From JBJXFY01 sp046155815 (GTDB lineage Bacteria > Verrucomicrobiota > Verrucomicrobiia > Limisphaerales > CAIMTB01): a stretch of 6,356 bases of DNA. Positions 1 to 6,210 of the stretch are shown piece after piece; position 1 is the stretch's first letter; every line of letters begins with the position of its first letter. Location of the stretch: NCBI GenBank assembly GCA_046155815.1, contig JBJXFY010000104.1, forward strand, positions 1 to 6,356. Direction: 5' to 3'. Below the pieces are notes generated by a model. It had not been told where the DNA came from, made no database searches, and was given only the letters and a program-made list of their open reading frames with translations. The position numbers and the translations under genes are program-made.

Positions 1-1195
1 CGTGCTCGCCCCAGGGGATGGCCGCCGCGGCCGCGGCGGCCGCTGGCGGTCCGGGTCCGGCCTCCGTCACGCGGACCCCCTGCACATCCATGCCGCCGCT
101 GTCGCGGACGAGCCGCAGCAGGTCCCAGCCCCCGCGCAGCCGGGCCAGCGCGCCGCCGCCCGGCTTGCCGACGAGCAGGTGTGTGGCGTTGGCCTCGTGC
201 GCGGCGCGCAGCAGGCCGGGTACGACGTGCGCGTCGGCCGTGACGGCGACCTCGGCGCCCAGTTCCCGGGCGAGGCCGAGGTGGGCCGTCAGGCGCGCCT
301 GCGCCTCCGGCGTGAGCGGTGTCCCGGTGTCCACGTGGACGGCCAGCCACGGGCACCCGAGCGAACCAGCCAGCCGCCGCGCCGCGCGGATCAGGCCGGG
401 GGCGAACGGGCTCGACCCGACCGCGACCAGCACGCGGTCGCCGGATTTCCACGGGCCGGCCTCCGCGGGCGTGGCGCGGTGAAACGCCCGCGTGTCCTGG
501 CCGGCGTGCTCGGCGGCGAGCCGCAGGGCCAGCTCGCGCAGCGCGGTGAGGTTCGCCTCGCGGAAGAAGTTCCCGGAAGCCCGCCCGGCGCGGTCTGCGT
601 TGTACACCTTGCCCTCCGCCAGCCGCCGGCGGAGGTCGGCGGGGGGGAGGTCCACCAGCTCGATCACGGCGTCGTCCAGCACGGAGTCCGGCACGGTCTC
701 GCGGACGGCCACGCCGGTGATCTCGCGCACGGTGCCGGCACGGGACTCGACGTGCTGGACGTTGAGCGTGGTGAACACGTCGAGACCCGCGTCGAGCAGC
801 TCGCGCACCTCCTGCCAGCGGCGTTCGTGGCGGGAGCCGGGGGCGTTGGTGTGCGCCAGCTCGTCCACCAGCAGCAGCGCGGGCCGGCGGGCGAGCGCGG
901 CGTCGAGGTCGAACTCCGTCAGCGTCACCCCCCGGTGCTCGACGGCGCGGCGCGGGAGGATTTCCAGCCCGGCCAGCAGCGCCTCGGTCTCGCGCCGGCC
1001 GTGCGTCTCGACCAGGCCCACGACCGCCTCCTCGCCGGAGCGGCGGCGGCCCTGTGCGGCCTCGAGCATGGCGTAGGTCTTGCCCACGCCGGGGCACATG
1101 CCGAGGAAGACCTTCAGCCGGCCGCGCCGCGGTCCGTCCGCCGCCTGCGCCGCCGCGAGCAGGGCGTCGGGGCTGGGGCGCGGCGGCTCGATCAC
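1..1195 (-). CDS. kdpD: Sensor histidine kinase KdpD, N-terminal part (cut by left edge)
   Basis: Membrane sensor kinase that responds to K+ limitation or osmotic stress and phosphorylates the regulator KdpE to induce kdpFABC. Only the cytoplasmic N-terminal 398 residues are visible; the four membrane helices and the kinase domain lie beyond the edge. Residues 24-235 form the KdpD sensor domain: P-loop CPGVGKTYAML (GKT at 38-40), Walker-B-like LLLVDELAHTNAPGSRH (D111, E112), FTTLNVQHVES (141-151), RETVPD (165-170), VDLPPADL and NFFREANLTALRELALR. Residues about 252-375 form the universal-stress-protein-like domain (DRVLVAVGSS, then HLLVGKPGGG). A Pro/Ala-rich linker with eight alanines (385-392) follows. 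The start is GTG at 1195: an in-frame TAG sits four codons upstream (1207-1205), and the next ATG falls inside the P-loop. There is no clear Shine-Dalgarno; the preceding small ORF stops one base earlier, so translation is probably coupled. Codons are strikingly GC-ending (38 of 39 around the P-loop). Confidence 0.96.
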   Translation of the reverse strand, partial: MIEPPRPSPDALLAAAQAADGPRRGRLKVFLGMCPGVGKTYAMLEAAQGRRRSGEEAVVGLVETHGRRETEALLAGLEILPRRAVEHRGVTLTEFDLDAALARRPALLLVDELAHTNAPGSRHERRWQEVRELLDAGLDVFTTLNVQHVESRAGTVREITGVAVRETVPDSVLDDAVIELVDLPPADLRRRLAEGKVYNADRAGRASGNFFREANLTALRELALRLAAEHAGQDTRAFHRATPAEAGPWKSGDRVLVAVGSSPFAPGLIRAARRLAGSLGCPWLAVHVDTGTPLTPEAQARLTAHLGLARELGAEVAVTADAHVVPGLLRAAHEANATHLLVGKPGGGALARLRGGWDLLRLVRDSGGMDVQGVRVTEAGPGPPAAAAAAAAIPWGEH

Positions 1196-1196
1196 T

Positions 1197-1349
1197 TCAG
1201 GAGTCTAGGCGGCCCCGTCGGGGATGCCCAGCACGGCGGCCCATTCGGCGCATAAGACGGTGGACCAGACAAGCCAGCAGCAGCGGCCCCAGCCCGCAGA
1301 CGAGCAGCACCAACGTGAGCGTGACCAGCGGATGCGCCGCCGGCGTCAT
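1197..1349 (-). CDS. Unrecognised 50-residue single-pass membrane protein between kdpC and kdpD
   Basis: I do not recognise this gene. ATG (1349-1347) overlaps the kdpC stop as ATGA, and TGA (1199-1197) ends one base before the kdpD GTG, so the ORF exactly fills the gap between the two genes. The product is 50 residues: a short polar start (MTPAAHP), one long hydrophobic stretch at about residues 8-29 (LVLLVCGLGPLLLACLV within it), then a strongly basic tail of about 20 residues (HRLMRRMGRRAGHPRRGRLD). By the positive-inside rule the tail would be cytoplasmic and the N-terminus outside. There is no Shine-Dalgarno in front, so it would be translated by coupling from kdpC. It is not KdpF, which is present upstream in its usual place. 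It might be an accessory subunit or a link between pump and sensor, but that is inference from position. The alternative is a non-coding spacer that is open by chance in high-GC DNA; the two exact gene junctions argue against this. Confidence 0.6.
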   Translation of the reverse strand: MTPAAHPLVTLTLVLLVCGLGPLLLACLVHRLMRRMGRRAGHPRRGRLDS

Positions 1350-1930
1350 GGCCGGTCGAGCGCGAGATTGAGTTGGAGCACGTTCACGCCCGGGGCACCC
1401 AGGACGCCCAGGCCGGCGCCATCGGTGTGGAGACGGACGATTGCACGGACCGCTTCAACGCTCAGACGGCGTGCTTTGGCCACGCGGGGAGCCTGCAATT
1501 CCGCGTTGCGCAGACTGATGTGCGGGTCGAGGCCGCTGCCCGAGGCGGTCACGGCGTCGGCGGGGACGGAATCGGTTTCCTTCAAGCGGTTGGTTGTGCG
1601 GTAGGCCGCGACGCGCTCCTTGATGGCGTCATTCAGTTTCTGCGAAGTCGGGCCGAGGTTGCTGCCGCTGGAGCTGGCGGCATCGTAGCCGTTCGCGCCG
1701 GCAGCCGAGGGGCGCGGGTGGAAATACTCTTCACCGGTGAAGCCTTGGCCGAGCAGCTTCGATCCGACGACCGTTCCATTCGCGTCGGTGATGAGGCTGC
1801 CGTTGGCCTGGTCGGGGAAGGCAACTTGCGCGATGCCGAAGACGACGAGCGGATAAATGCCGCAGCAGACGACGGCGAGGACGAGCGTGGCCATGACCGC
1901 GCCGCGAAGTTGGGAGAAGAGTTCTTTCAT
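1346..1930 (-). CDS. kdpC: K+-transporting ATPase subunit KdpC
   Basis: Accessory subunit of the Kdp pump, anchored by one N-terminal helix with a periplasmic domain. It is known to raise ATP affinity and stabilise the KdpA-KdpB complex. The product is 194 residues, normal for the family. A membrane helix spans about residues 11-33. Family blocks follow in order: NGSLI (43-47), GSKLLGQ (56-62), YFHPRPSA (69-76), SGSNLGPTS (88-96), ASGSGLDPHIS (129-139), APRVAKAR (147-154) and VNVLQLNLALD (182-192) near the end. I chose ATG at 1930, four bases after the kdpB stop, because it gives the typical MKELFSQLRGA start. A TTG at 1942, overlapping the end of kdpB, would add four residues. Neither start has a good Shine-Dalgarno, so coupling to kdpB translation is likely. 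The stop overlaps the ATG of the next small ORF. Confidence 0.97.
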   Translation of the reverse strand: MKELFSQLRGAVMATLVLAVVCCGIYPLVVFGIAQVAFPDQANGSLITDANGTVVGSKLLGQGFTGEEYFHPRPSAAGANGYDAASSSGSNLGPTSQKLNDAIKERVAAYRTTNRLKETDSVPADAVTASGSGLDPHISLRNAELQAPRVAKARRLSVEAVRAIVRLHTDGAGLGVLGAPGVNVLQLNLALDRP

Positions 1931-1934
1931 GGGC

Positions 1935-3974
1935 TTAAACAAGTTTCAAAGCGGTGATGACGACATCAATGGCCTTGATGCCAATGAATGGAATGATCAT
2001 CCCGCCGAAGCCATAGATCAGCAGGTTGCGCTGGAGAATGGCCAGCGCGCCGACCGGCTTGTAGGCCACGCCGCGCAACGCCAGCGGGATGAGGGCGACG
2101 ATGATCAGCGCGTTGAAGATGATGGCGCTCAGGATGGCGCTCTGCGGGGAGGCCAGGCCCATGATGTTCAGCGGCGCGATGGCGGGAAACGTCGCCATGA
2201 GCATCGCGGGAATGATGGCGAAGTACTTCGCGATGTCGTTGGCGATGCTGAACGTGGTGAGCGAACCGCGCGTCATCAGGAGTTGCTTCCCGATCTCGAC
2301 GATCTCGATGAGCTTCGTGGGATTGCTGTCGAGGTCCACCATGTTGCCGGCTTCGCGCGCGGCCTGGGTGCCGGTGTTCATGGCGACACCGACGTCGGCT
2401 TGGGCGAGCGCGGGGGCGTCGTTGGTGCCGTCGCCCGTCATGGCAACGAGGTGGCCCGAAGCCTGTTCGGAGCGGATGCGCGCGAGCTTTTGCTCCGGCG
2501 TGGCCTGGGCCATGAAGTCATCCACGCCGGCTTCGGCGGCGATGGCGGCGGCGGTCAGCGGGTTGTCGCCGGTAATCATCACGGTGCAGATGCCCATCTT
2601 GCGGAGCTGCGCGAAGCGTTCCTTGATGCCGCCCTTCACCATGTCCTTGAGCTGCACGACGCCGAGGATTTCCTTGCCTTCGACGACGACGAGCGGCGTG
2701 CCCCCGGAGCGCGAAACGTCGTCCACAGTCTGTGTGACTGCCTGGGGGAACTGGCCGCCGAGCCTTTCCACGTAGGCACGAATGGACTCCGCCGCGCCTT
2801 TGCGAATGGCGCGGGCGAACTGGCCGTCGTGTGCCTGGAGATCCACGCCGCTCATCCGGGTCTGCGCAGTGAAAGGAACGAATTTCGCGTTCGCGGGTGC
2901 TATGTCGCGTCCGCGCAGGTTGAACTTCTCCTTCGCCAGCACGGCGATACTGCGGCCCTCCGGCGTTTCATCGGCGAGCGATGCGAGTTGCGCGGCGTCG
3001 GCGAGGCGCTCGGGCGTGACGCCGGGCGCGGGCAGGAACGCCGAAGCCATGCGGTTGCCCAGCGTGATGGTGCCTGTCTTGTCGAGCAGCAGTACATCCA
3101 CGTCGCCGGCCGCTTCCACCGCGCGGCCGCTCGTCGCCATGACATTGCGCCGGATGAGCCGGTCAATGCCGCTGATGCCGATGGCACTCAACAAGCCGCC
3201 GATGGTGGTTGGAATCAAACAGACGAGCAGCGCGATGAGCACCGGCACGGAGAAGAAGGCGCCCGAGTAAATTCCGAAGGGTTTCAGCGTCACGCACACG
3301 AGCAAAAAGATGAGCGTGAGCGCGGAGAGCAGGATGGTGAGCGCGATTTCGTTCGGGGTCTTCTGCCGCCTCGCGCCTTCGACCATTGAGATCATGCGGT
3401 CCAGAAAGCCGTGGCCTTTCTCCATCGTGACGCGGATGACGATGCGGTCGCTGATCACGCGCGTGCCGCCGGTCACGGCGCTGCGGTCGCCACCGCTCTC
3501 GCGGATGACGGGCGCGGACTCGCCAGTGATGGCGGCCTCGTCCACGGTGGCAATGCCTTCGATGACGTCGCCGTCGGCCGGGATGACGTCGCCCGCCTCG
3601 CACACGACGGTGTCGCCCTTAAGGAGTTCCGGCGCGGGGACCTTTTCCTCGCGACCATTCTTGAGACGCCGCGCGATGGTTTCCTTGCGCGCCCTGCGCA
3701 GGCTGTCGGCCTGGGCCTTGCCGCGCCCCTCTGCAACGGCTTCGGCGAAGTTCGCGAAGAGCACGGTGAACCAGAGCCACACCGCGAGTTGCGCTATGAA
3801 GCTGCGATCGGCGCTCGCCGTGAAGATGCCGACCGTGGTGAGAATCGCGCCCACCAGCGTCACGAACATGACCGGGTTCTTGACCATCAGGCAGGGGTCG
3901 AGCTTCCTAAACGACCCGCCGATGGCCGGTCCAACGATGTTCCAGTCGAAAAGGGAAGGAGTTTGTTGGGTCAT
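1935..3974 (-). CDS. kdpB: K+-transporting ATPase ATP-binding subunit KdpB
   Basis: P-type ATPase catalytic subunit of the KdpFABC complex; ATP hydrolysis here drives K+ uptake through KdpA and across the inner membrane. The product is 679 residues (E. coli: 682). Visible motifs: actuator loop TGES (150-153; S153 corresponds to the inhibitory phosphoserine of E. coli KdpB), the phosphorylation site DKTGTITLGNR with D298, nucleotide-domain F368 and K392, MITGDN (466-471), MTGDGTNDAP (512-521), and the membrane pair D580/K583 in SIANDIAKYF. PTTIGGLLSAIGISG (255-269) covers the KdpB-type helix where other P-type pumps have their ion-binding motif. Membrane segments lie near 33-52, 58-76, 213-230, 238-258, 574-594, 605-630 and 648-668. 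The start is ATG at 3974 with Shine-Dalgarno GGAG (3983-3980) five bases away. An upstream extension stays open but is not homologous and would run into kdpA. It sits 17 bases after the kdpA stop. Confidence 0.99.
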   Translation of the reverse strand: MTQQTPSLFDWNIVGPAIGGSFRKLDPCLMVKNPVMFVTLVGAILTTVGIFTASADRSFIAQLAVWLWFTVLFANFAEAVAEGRGKAQADSLRRARKETIARRLKNGREEKVPAPELLKGDTVVCEAGDVIPADGDVIEGIATVDEAAITGESAPVIRESGGDRSAVTGGTRVISDRIVIRVTMEKGHGFLDRMISMVEGARRQKTPNEIALTILLSALTLIFLLVCVTLKPFGIYSGAFFSVPVLIALLVCLIPTTIGGLLSAIGISGIDRLIRRNVMATSGRAVEAAGDVDVLLLDKTGTITLGNRMASAFLPAPGVTPERLADAAQLASLADETPEGRSIAVLAKEKFNLRGRDIAPANAKFVPFTAQTRMSGVDLQAHDGQFARAIRKGAAESIRAYVERLGGQFPQAVTQTVDDVSRSGGTPLVVVEGKEILGVVQLKDMVKGGIKERFAQLRKMGICTVMITGDNPLTAAAIAAEAGVDDFMAQATPEQKLARIRSEQASGHLVAMTGDGTNDAPALAQADVGVAMNTGTQAAREAGNMVDLDSNPTKLIEIVEIGKQLLMTRGSLTTFSIANDIAKYFAIIPAMLMATFPAIAPLNIMGLASPQSAILSAIIFNALIIVALIPLALRGVAYKPVGALAILQRNLLIYGFGGMIIPFIGIKAIDVVITALKLV

Positions 3975-3991
3975 AATTTCTCCAGAGATGG

Positions 3992-5791
3992 CTAGAACAA
4001 CTTGCCCTGGCCGGTGAGGAAGTGCTCGACGATGGGACTGAGTGCGAGAACCGGCAGGTAGTTCATCGCGCCGATGAGCAGCACCGTGCCGATGAGCAGA
4101 ATGACGAACGTGCCGCCTGAGACCGGGAACGTGCCGACGCTCGGTGGCGATACCTTCTTCTGCACCAATGAACCCGCCAGCGCCATGATGGGCACAATCA
4201 TCAGGAAGCGCCCGATGAGCATGGCGAGGCCAAGGGTGGTGTTGTACCAGGGCGTGTTCGCCGTGAGGCCGGCGAAGGCGCTGCCGTTGTTGGCCGTGGC
4301 CGAGCTGTAGGCGTAGAGCATTTCGCTGAGGCCGTGCGGTCCTTGATTGTTGAGGCCGGCCCTGCCCCATTCGCTGACGGAAGCCCAGGCCGTGAAGCCG
4401 AGGATGGAGAGGCAGAGCACGAGCAGCGAGAGCATCGCCATCTTCACCTCGTAGGATTGAATCTTCTTGCCGAGATACTCCGGCGTGCGGCCCACCATCA
4501 GCCCGGCGATAAACACCGCGAGCACGACGAAGACGAGCATTCCGTAAAGCCCCGCGCCAACGCCACCAATCACGACCTCGCCCAGTTGCATCATGAACAA
4601 CGGGATCAGGCCGCCCAGTGCGGTGAAGGAATCGTGCATTGCATTCACCGCACCGCACGAGGCAGAGGTCGTGATGGTGGCGAAAAGCGCGGAGTTGAAG
4701 ATGCCGAAGCGGACTTCCTTGCCTTCCATGTTGCCGTCGGCGAGCGCTACGCCAAGCTTCTGGTGAATCGGATTGCCCACCGACTCGGCCCACCAGCACA
4801 CCAGCACGCCGGCGAGGAACAGCGTCATCATCGCGGACCAGACGGACCAGCCGTGCGCCTGGTTCTTCGTCATGCGACCGAGGTAATAGGTCAGCCCGCT
4901 GCCAATGGCGAAGATGGAGAGCATCTGGAGAAAGTTTGAGAGCGGCGACGGATTCTCGAAGGGATGTGCGGCGTTTGCATTCACGTAGCCGCCGCCGTTC
5001 GTGGCTAGCATCTTGATCGCGACCTGCGACGCCATCGGCCCCTGCACGATGGTCTGTTCGTCCACGGTTTGTTCGTCCATCAACGGCCGGCCATCCGCTC
5101 CGAGGACGGATTCACCTTTGTCGCTTTTCGTCTCGACGGAGATTTTGTATGACTCGACCAGCTTCACCTTCGTGTAAGGTTCGAAATTCTGAATCATGCC
5201 CTGCGACACGAGGAAGACCGCGAACACAAGACAAACGGGCAGCAGCAGGTAGTAGGTGACACGCACGAGGTCCACCCAGAAGTTGCCAAGCGTCTTCGCC
5301 GAATGCCTTGCGAGCGCGCGCACGAACGCTGCGGCGATGCCGATGCCGACGGCGCCGGAAGCGAAGTTGTGGACGGTCAGCGCGACCATTTGCGAAGGAT
5401 ACGACATCGTGGATTCGCCCGCGTAGCTCTGCCAGTTGGTGTTTGTGGTGAAACTGACGGCGGTGTTGAACGCGAGGTGCGGACTGAGCGGGCCAAGTTC
5501 CTGCGGGTTCAATGGCAGGAGATGTTGCAGCCGCAGAATCGCGTAGGTGAACACGCAGCTCACCAGGCTGAAGAGCAGCATGGCTAAGGTGTATTGCTTC
5601 CAGTCGTGTTCTTGATCTGCCTTCACGCCCATGAGCCGGTAGGAAAGCCGTTCCATCGGCTTCACCACGGGGTCGAGCCAGGTCCGCCCGTTGGCATCGA
5701 GCACCTGCACGAGGTACAGGCCGAGCGGCTTGGTGATGAGCGCGAGGGCGCCGACGAACAGGGCCAGTTGCAGCCAATCAGGAGGTGTCAT
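3992..5791 (-). CDS. kdpA: K+-transporting ATPase channel-like subunit KdpA
   Basis: Ten-helix membrane subunit that selects and passes K+, related to Trk/Ktr/HKT K+ channels. The product is 599 residues (E. coli: 557). The four selectivity-filter loops are present: NTNWQ (117-121), TNGGG (264-268) followed by NANAAHPFENPSPL, TSASCGAVNAMHDSF (375-389), and ATANNGSAFAGL (498-509). The N-terminus (WLQLALFVGALALITKPLG) and C-terminus (PIVEHFLTGQGKLF) match the family. Most of the extra length is an insertion at about residues 210-250, just before the second filter loop and so probably periplasmic. It is polar and includes a five-residue tandem repeat, DEQTV-DEQTI (239-248). The start is ATG at 5791 with Shine-Dalgarno GAGGA (5802-5798) six bases upstream; this Shine-Dalgarno overlaps the kdpF stop codon. 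The stop is TAG at 3994-3992. Confidence 0.99.
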   Translation of the reverse strand: MTPPDWLQLALFVGALALITKPLGLYLVQVLDANGRTWLDPVVKPMERLSYRLMGVKADQEHDWKQYTLAMLLFSLVSCVFTYAILRLQHLLPLNPQELGPLSPHLAFNTAVSFTTNTNWQSYAGESTMSYPSQMVALTVHNFASGAVGIGIAAAFVRALARHSAKTLGNFWVDLVRVTYYLLLPVCLVFAVFLVSQGMIQNFEPYTKVKLVESYKISVETKSDKGESVLGADGRPLMDEQTVDEQTIVQGPMASQVAIKMLATNGGGYVNANAAHPFENPSPLSNFLQMLSIFAIGSGLTYYLGRMTKNQAHGWSVWSAMMTLFLAGVLVCWWAESVGNPIHQKLGVALADGNMEGKEVRFGIFNSALFATITTSASCGAVNAMHDSFTALGGLIPLFMMQLGEVVIGGVGAGLYGMLVFVVLAVFIAGLMVGRTPEYLGKKIQSYEVKMAMLSLLVLCLSILGFTAWASVSEWGRAGLNNQGPHGLSEMLYAYSSATANNGSAFAGLTANTPWYNTTLGLAMLIGRFLMIVPIMALAGSLVQKKVSPPSVGTFPVSGGTFVILLIGTVLLIGAMNYLPVLALSPIVEHFLTGQGKLF

Positions 5792-5800
5792 GGTGAATCC

Positions 5801-5884
5801 TCAGAATTCTTCCGGCCGCAGCATGGCGACCAGGAGGTAGCCGAACAGCGCGAGCGCGATGAGACCGACAAGGATGTTTTCCAT
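5801..5884 (-). CDS. kdpF: K+-transporting ATPase small subunit KdpF
   Basis: 27-residue single-helix protein that, in E. coli, stabilises the KdpABC complex and takes up a lipid-like position beside KdpA. The hydrophobic helix runs from about residue 3 to 21 (ILVGLIALALFGYLLVAML) and is followed by a short polar end, RPEEF, which resembles the -AEAF or -PExF ends of known KdpF proteins. The GYLL segment also fits the family. ATG at 5884-5882 follows an AAAGG sequence four bases upstream, which overlaps the stop of the preceding small ORF. The TGA stop (5803-5801) overlaps the kdpA Shine-Dalgarno. Its place directly before kdpA is the standard one. Confidence 0.93.
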   Translation of the reverse strand: MENILVGLIALALFGYLLVAMLRPEEF

Positions 5885-5892
5885 GGAGCCTT

Positions 5893-5976
5893 TCAGAGCT
5901 TTTCGCAGAAGCGGACGTAAAAGCCGCTGGCGATGAAGAACCCGAGCATGACGAGGATAAAGACGATGTCACCCAT
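5893..5976 (-). CDS. Unnamed 27-residue single-pass membrane ORF directly upstream of kdpF
   Basis: Small ORF, first in the operon, ending eight bases before the kdpF ATG. The product has 27 residues, the same length as KdpF: a hydrophobic helix at about residues 4-20 (IVFILVMLGFFIASGFYV) and a charged end RFCEKL. It lacks the KdpF-type P-E-x-F ending, so it looks like a second, distinct mini-subunit rather than a copy. I have an unverified impression that small ORFs with a Y-V-x-x-C-x-x-L ending precede kdpF in other bacteria. TGA (5895-5893) overlaps the AAAGG used by kdpF, an arrangement typical of coupled genes. There is no Shine-Dalgarno before its own ATG, and the leader from the proposed promoter would be only about 27 bases. 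A role in pump assembly or as a leader peptide is inference. Confidence 0.62.
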   Translation of the reverse strand: MGDIVFILVMLGFFIASGFYVRFCEKL

Positions 5977-6009
5977 GAAAGTAACGATGTGGAGGTGGAA
6001 AGCGGATGC

Positions 6010-6038
6010 GTAATCAAAAACCGGCCCCCAGGCGTCAA
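6010..6038 (-). promoter_or_regulatory. Candidate kdp operon promoter
   Basis: On the minus strand, TTGACG (6038-6033) resembles a sigma-70 -35 box (five of six bases). After a 17-base spacer comes GATTAC (6015-6010), a weak -10 match (three of six). Transcription would start near 6003, about 27 bases before the first small ORF. A weak -10 is normal for a promoter that needs an activator such as KdpE. I see no clear KdpE-type T-rich direct repeat upstream, only AT-rich GATAAAAT next to the -35. Non-Proteobacterial sigma preferences could make this reading wrong. Confidence 0.4.
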
Positions 6039-6096
6039 GATTTTATCAACGGCTGCCGCTTCGGGTAGTGAGCGAACGACGCGGGCATCACATGGA

Positions 6097-6109
6097 GAGT
6101 CCAAGACTC
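6097..6109. repeat. Short perfect dyad in the divergent intergenic region
   Basis: GAGTC-CAA-GACTC is a perfect inverted repeat with five-base arms and a three-base spacer. It lies about 60 bases upstream of the proposed kdp -35 box and close to the probable left boundary of the insertion sequence. It could be an operator half-site pair, but a dyad this short may be chance. The remainder of 5977-6210 holds no further gene that I can support. Confidence 0.25.
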
Positions 6110-6155
6110 GTCAGGGAGAGGTGCCCCTTCTGCATTTTCCGTCGGGTTTATCCCA

Positions 6156-6183
6156 TTGACATACGGTGACGTTCTGGCAGATT
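6156..6183 (+). promoter_or_regulatory. Possible transposase promoter
   Basis: Plus-strand TTGACA (6156-6161) is a perfect -35 consensus. With a 16-base spacer, CAGATT (6178-6183) is a poor -10 (three of six). It lies 27 bases before the transposase ATG, a usual place for an insertion-sequence promoter. Weak transposase promoters are common, but the poor -10 keeps confidence low. Confidence 0.25.
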
Positions 6184-6210
6184 GACCCCGTGGAACGCGA
6201 GAAAGACAGC

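Noticed and set aside
1213..1223. CCCC-GAC-GGGG hairpin as a terminator between kdpC and kdpD
   Set aside because: The stem is only four to five pairs and no T-run follows on the minus strand; it lies inside the 50-codon ORF.
2..1255. Long plus-strand open frame of 417 codons opposite kdpD
   Set aside because: It is antisense to a clear KdpD with all family motifs. Its product is an Arg/Ala/Gly-rich low-complexity sequence, as expected from a shadow frame in GC-rich DNA.
1857..3389. Plus-strand open frame of 510 codons opposite kdpB
   Set aside because: Shadow of KdpB. The translation is rich in His, Asp, Glu and Arg with no recognisable domain, and the opposite strand has an intact catalytic subunit.
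3975..4799. N-terminal extension of the kdpB frame into kdpA
   Set aside because: The frame stays open, but the extension is the wrong frame of kdpA and unlike KdpB. The ATG at 3974 has a good Shine-Dalgarno and gives the family length.
5778..6104. Minus-strand 108-codon frame across kdpF and the promoter region
   Set aside because: It overlaps kdpF and the 27-codon ORF in another frame, has no family features, and would span the proposed promoter.
6144..6154. GGG-TTTAT-CCC inverted repeat near the insertion-sequence promoter
   Set aside because: Three-base arms are too short to mean anything by themselves.
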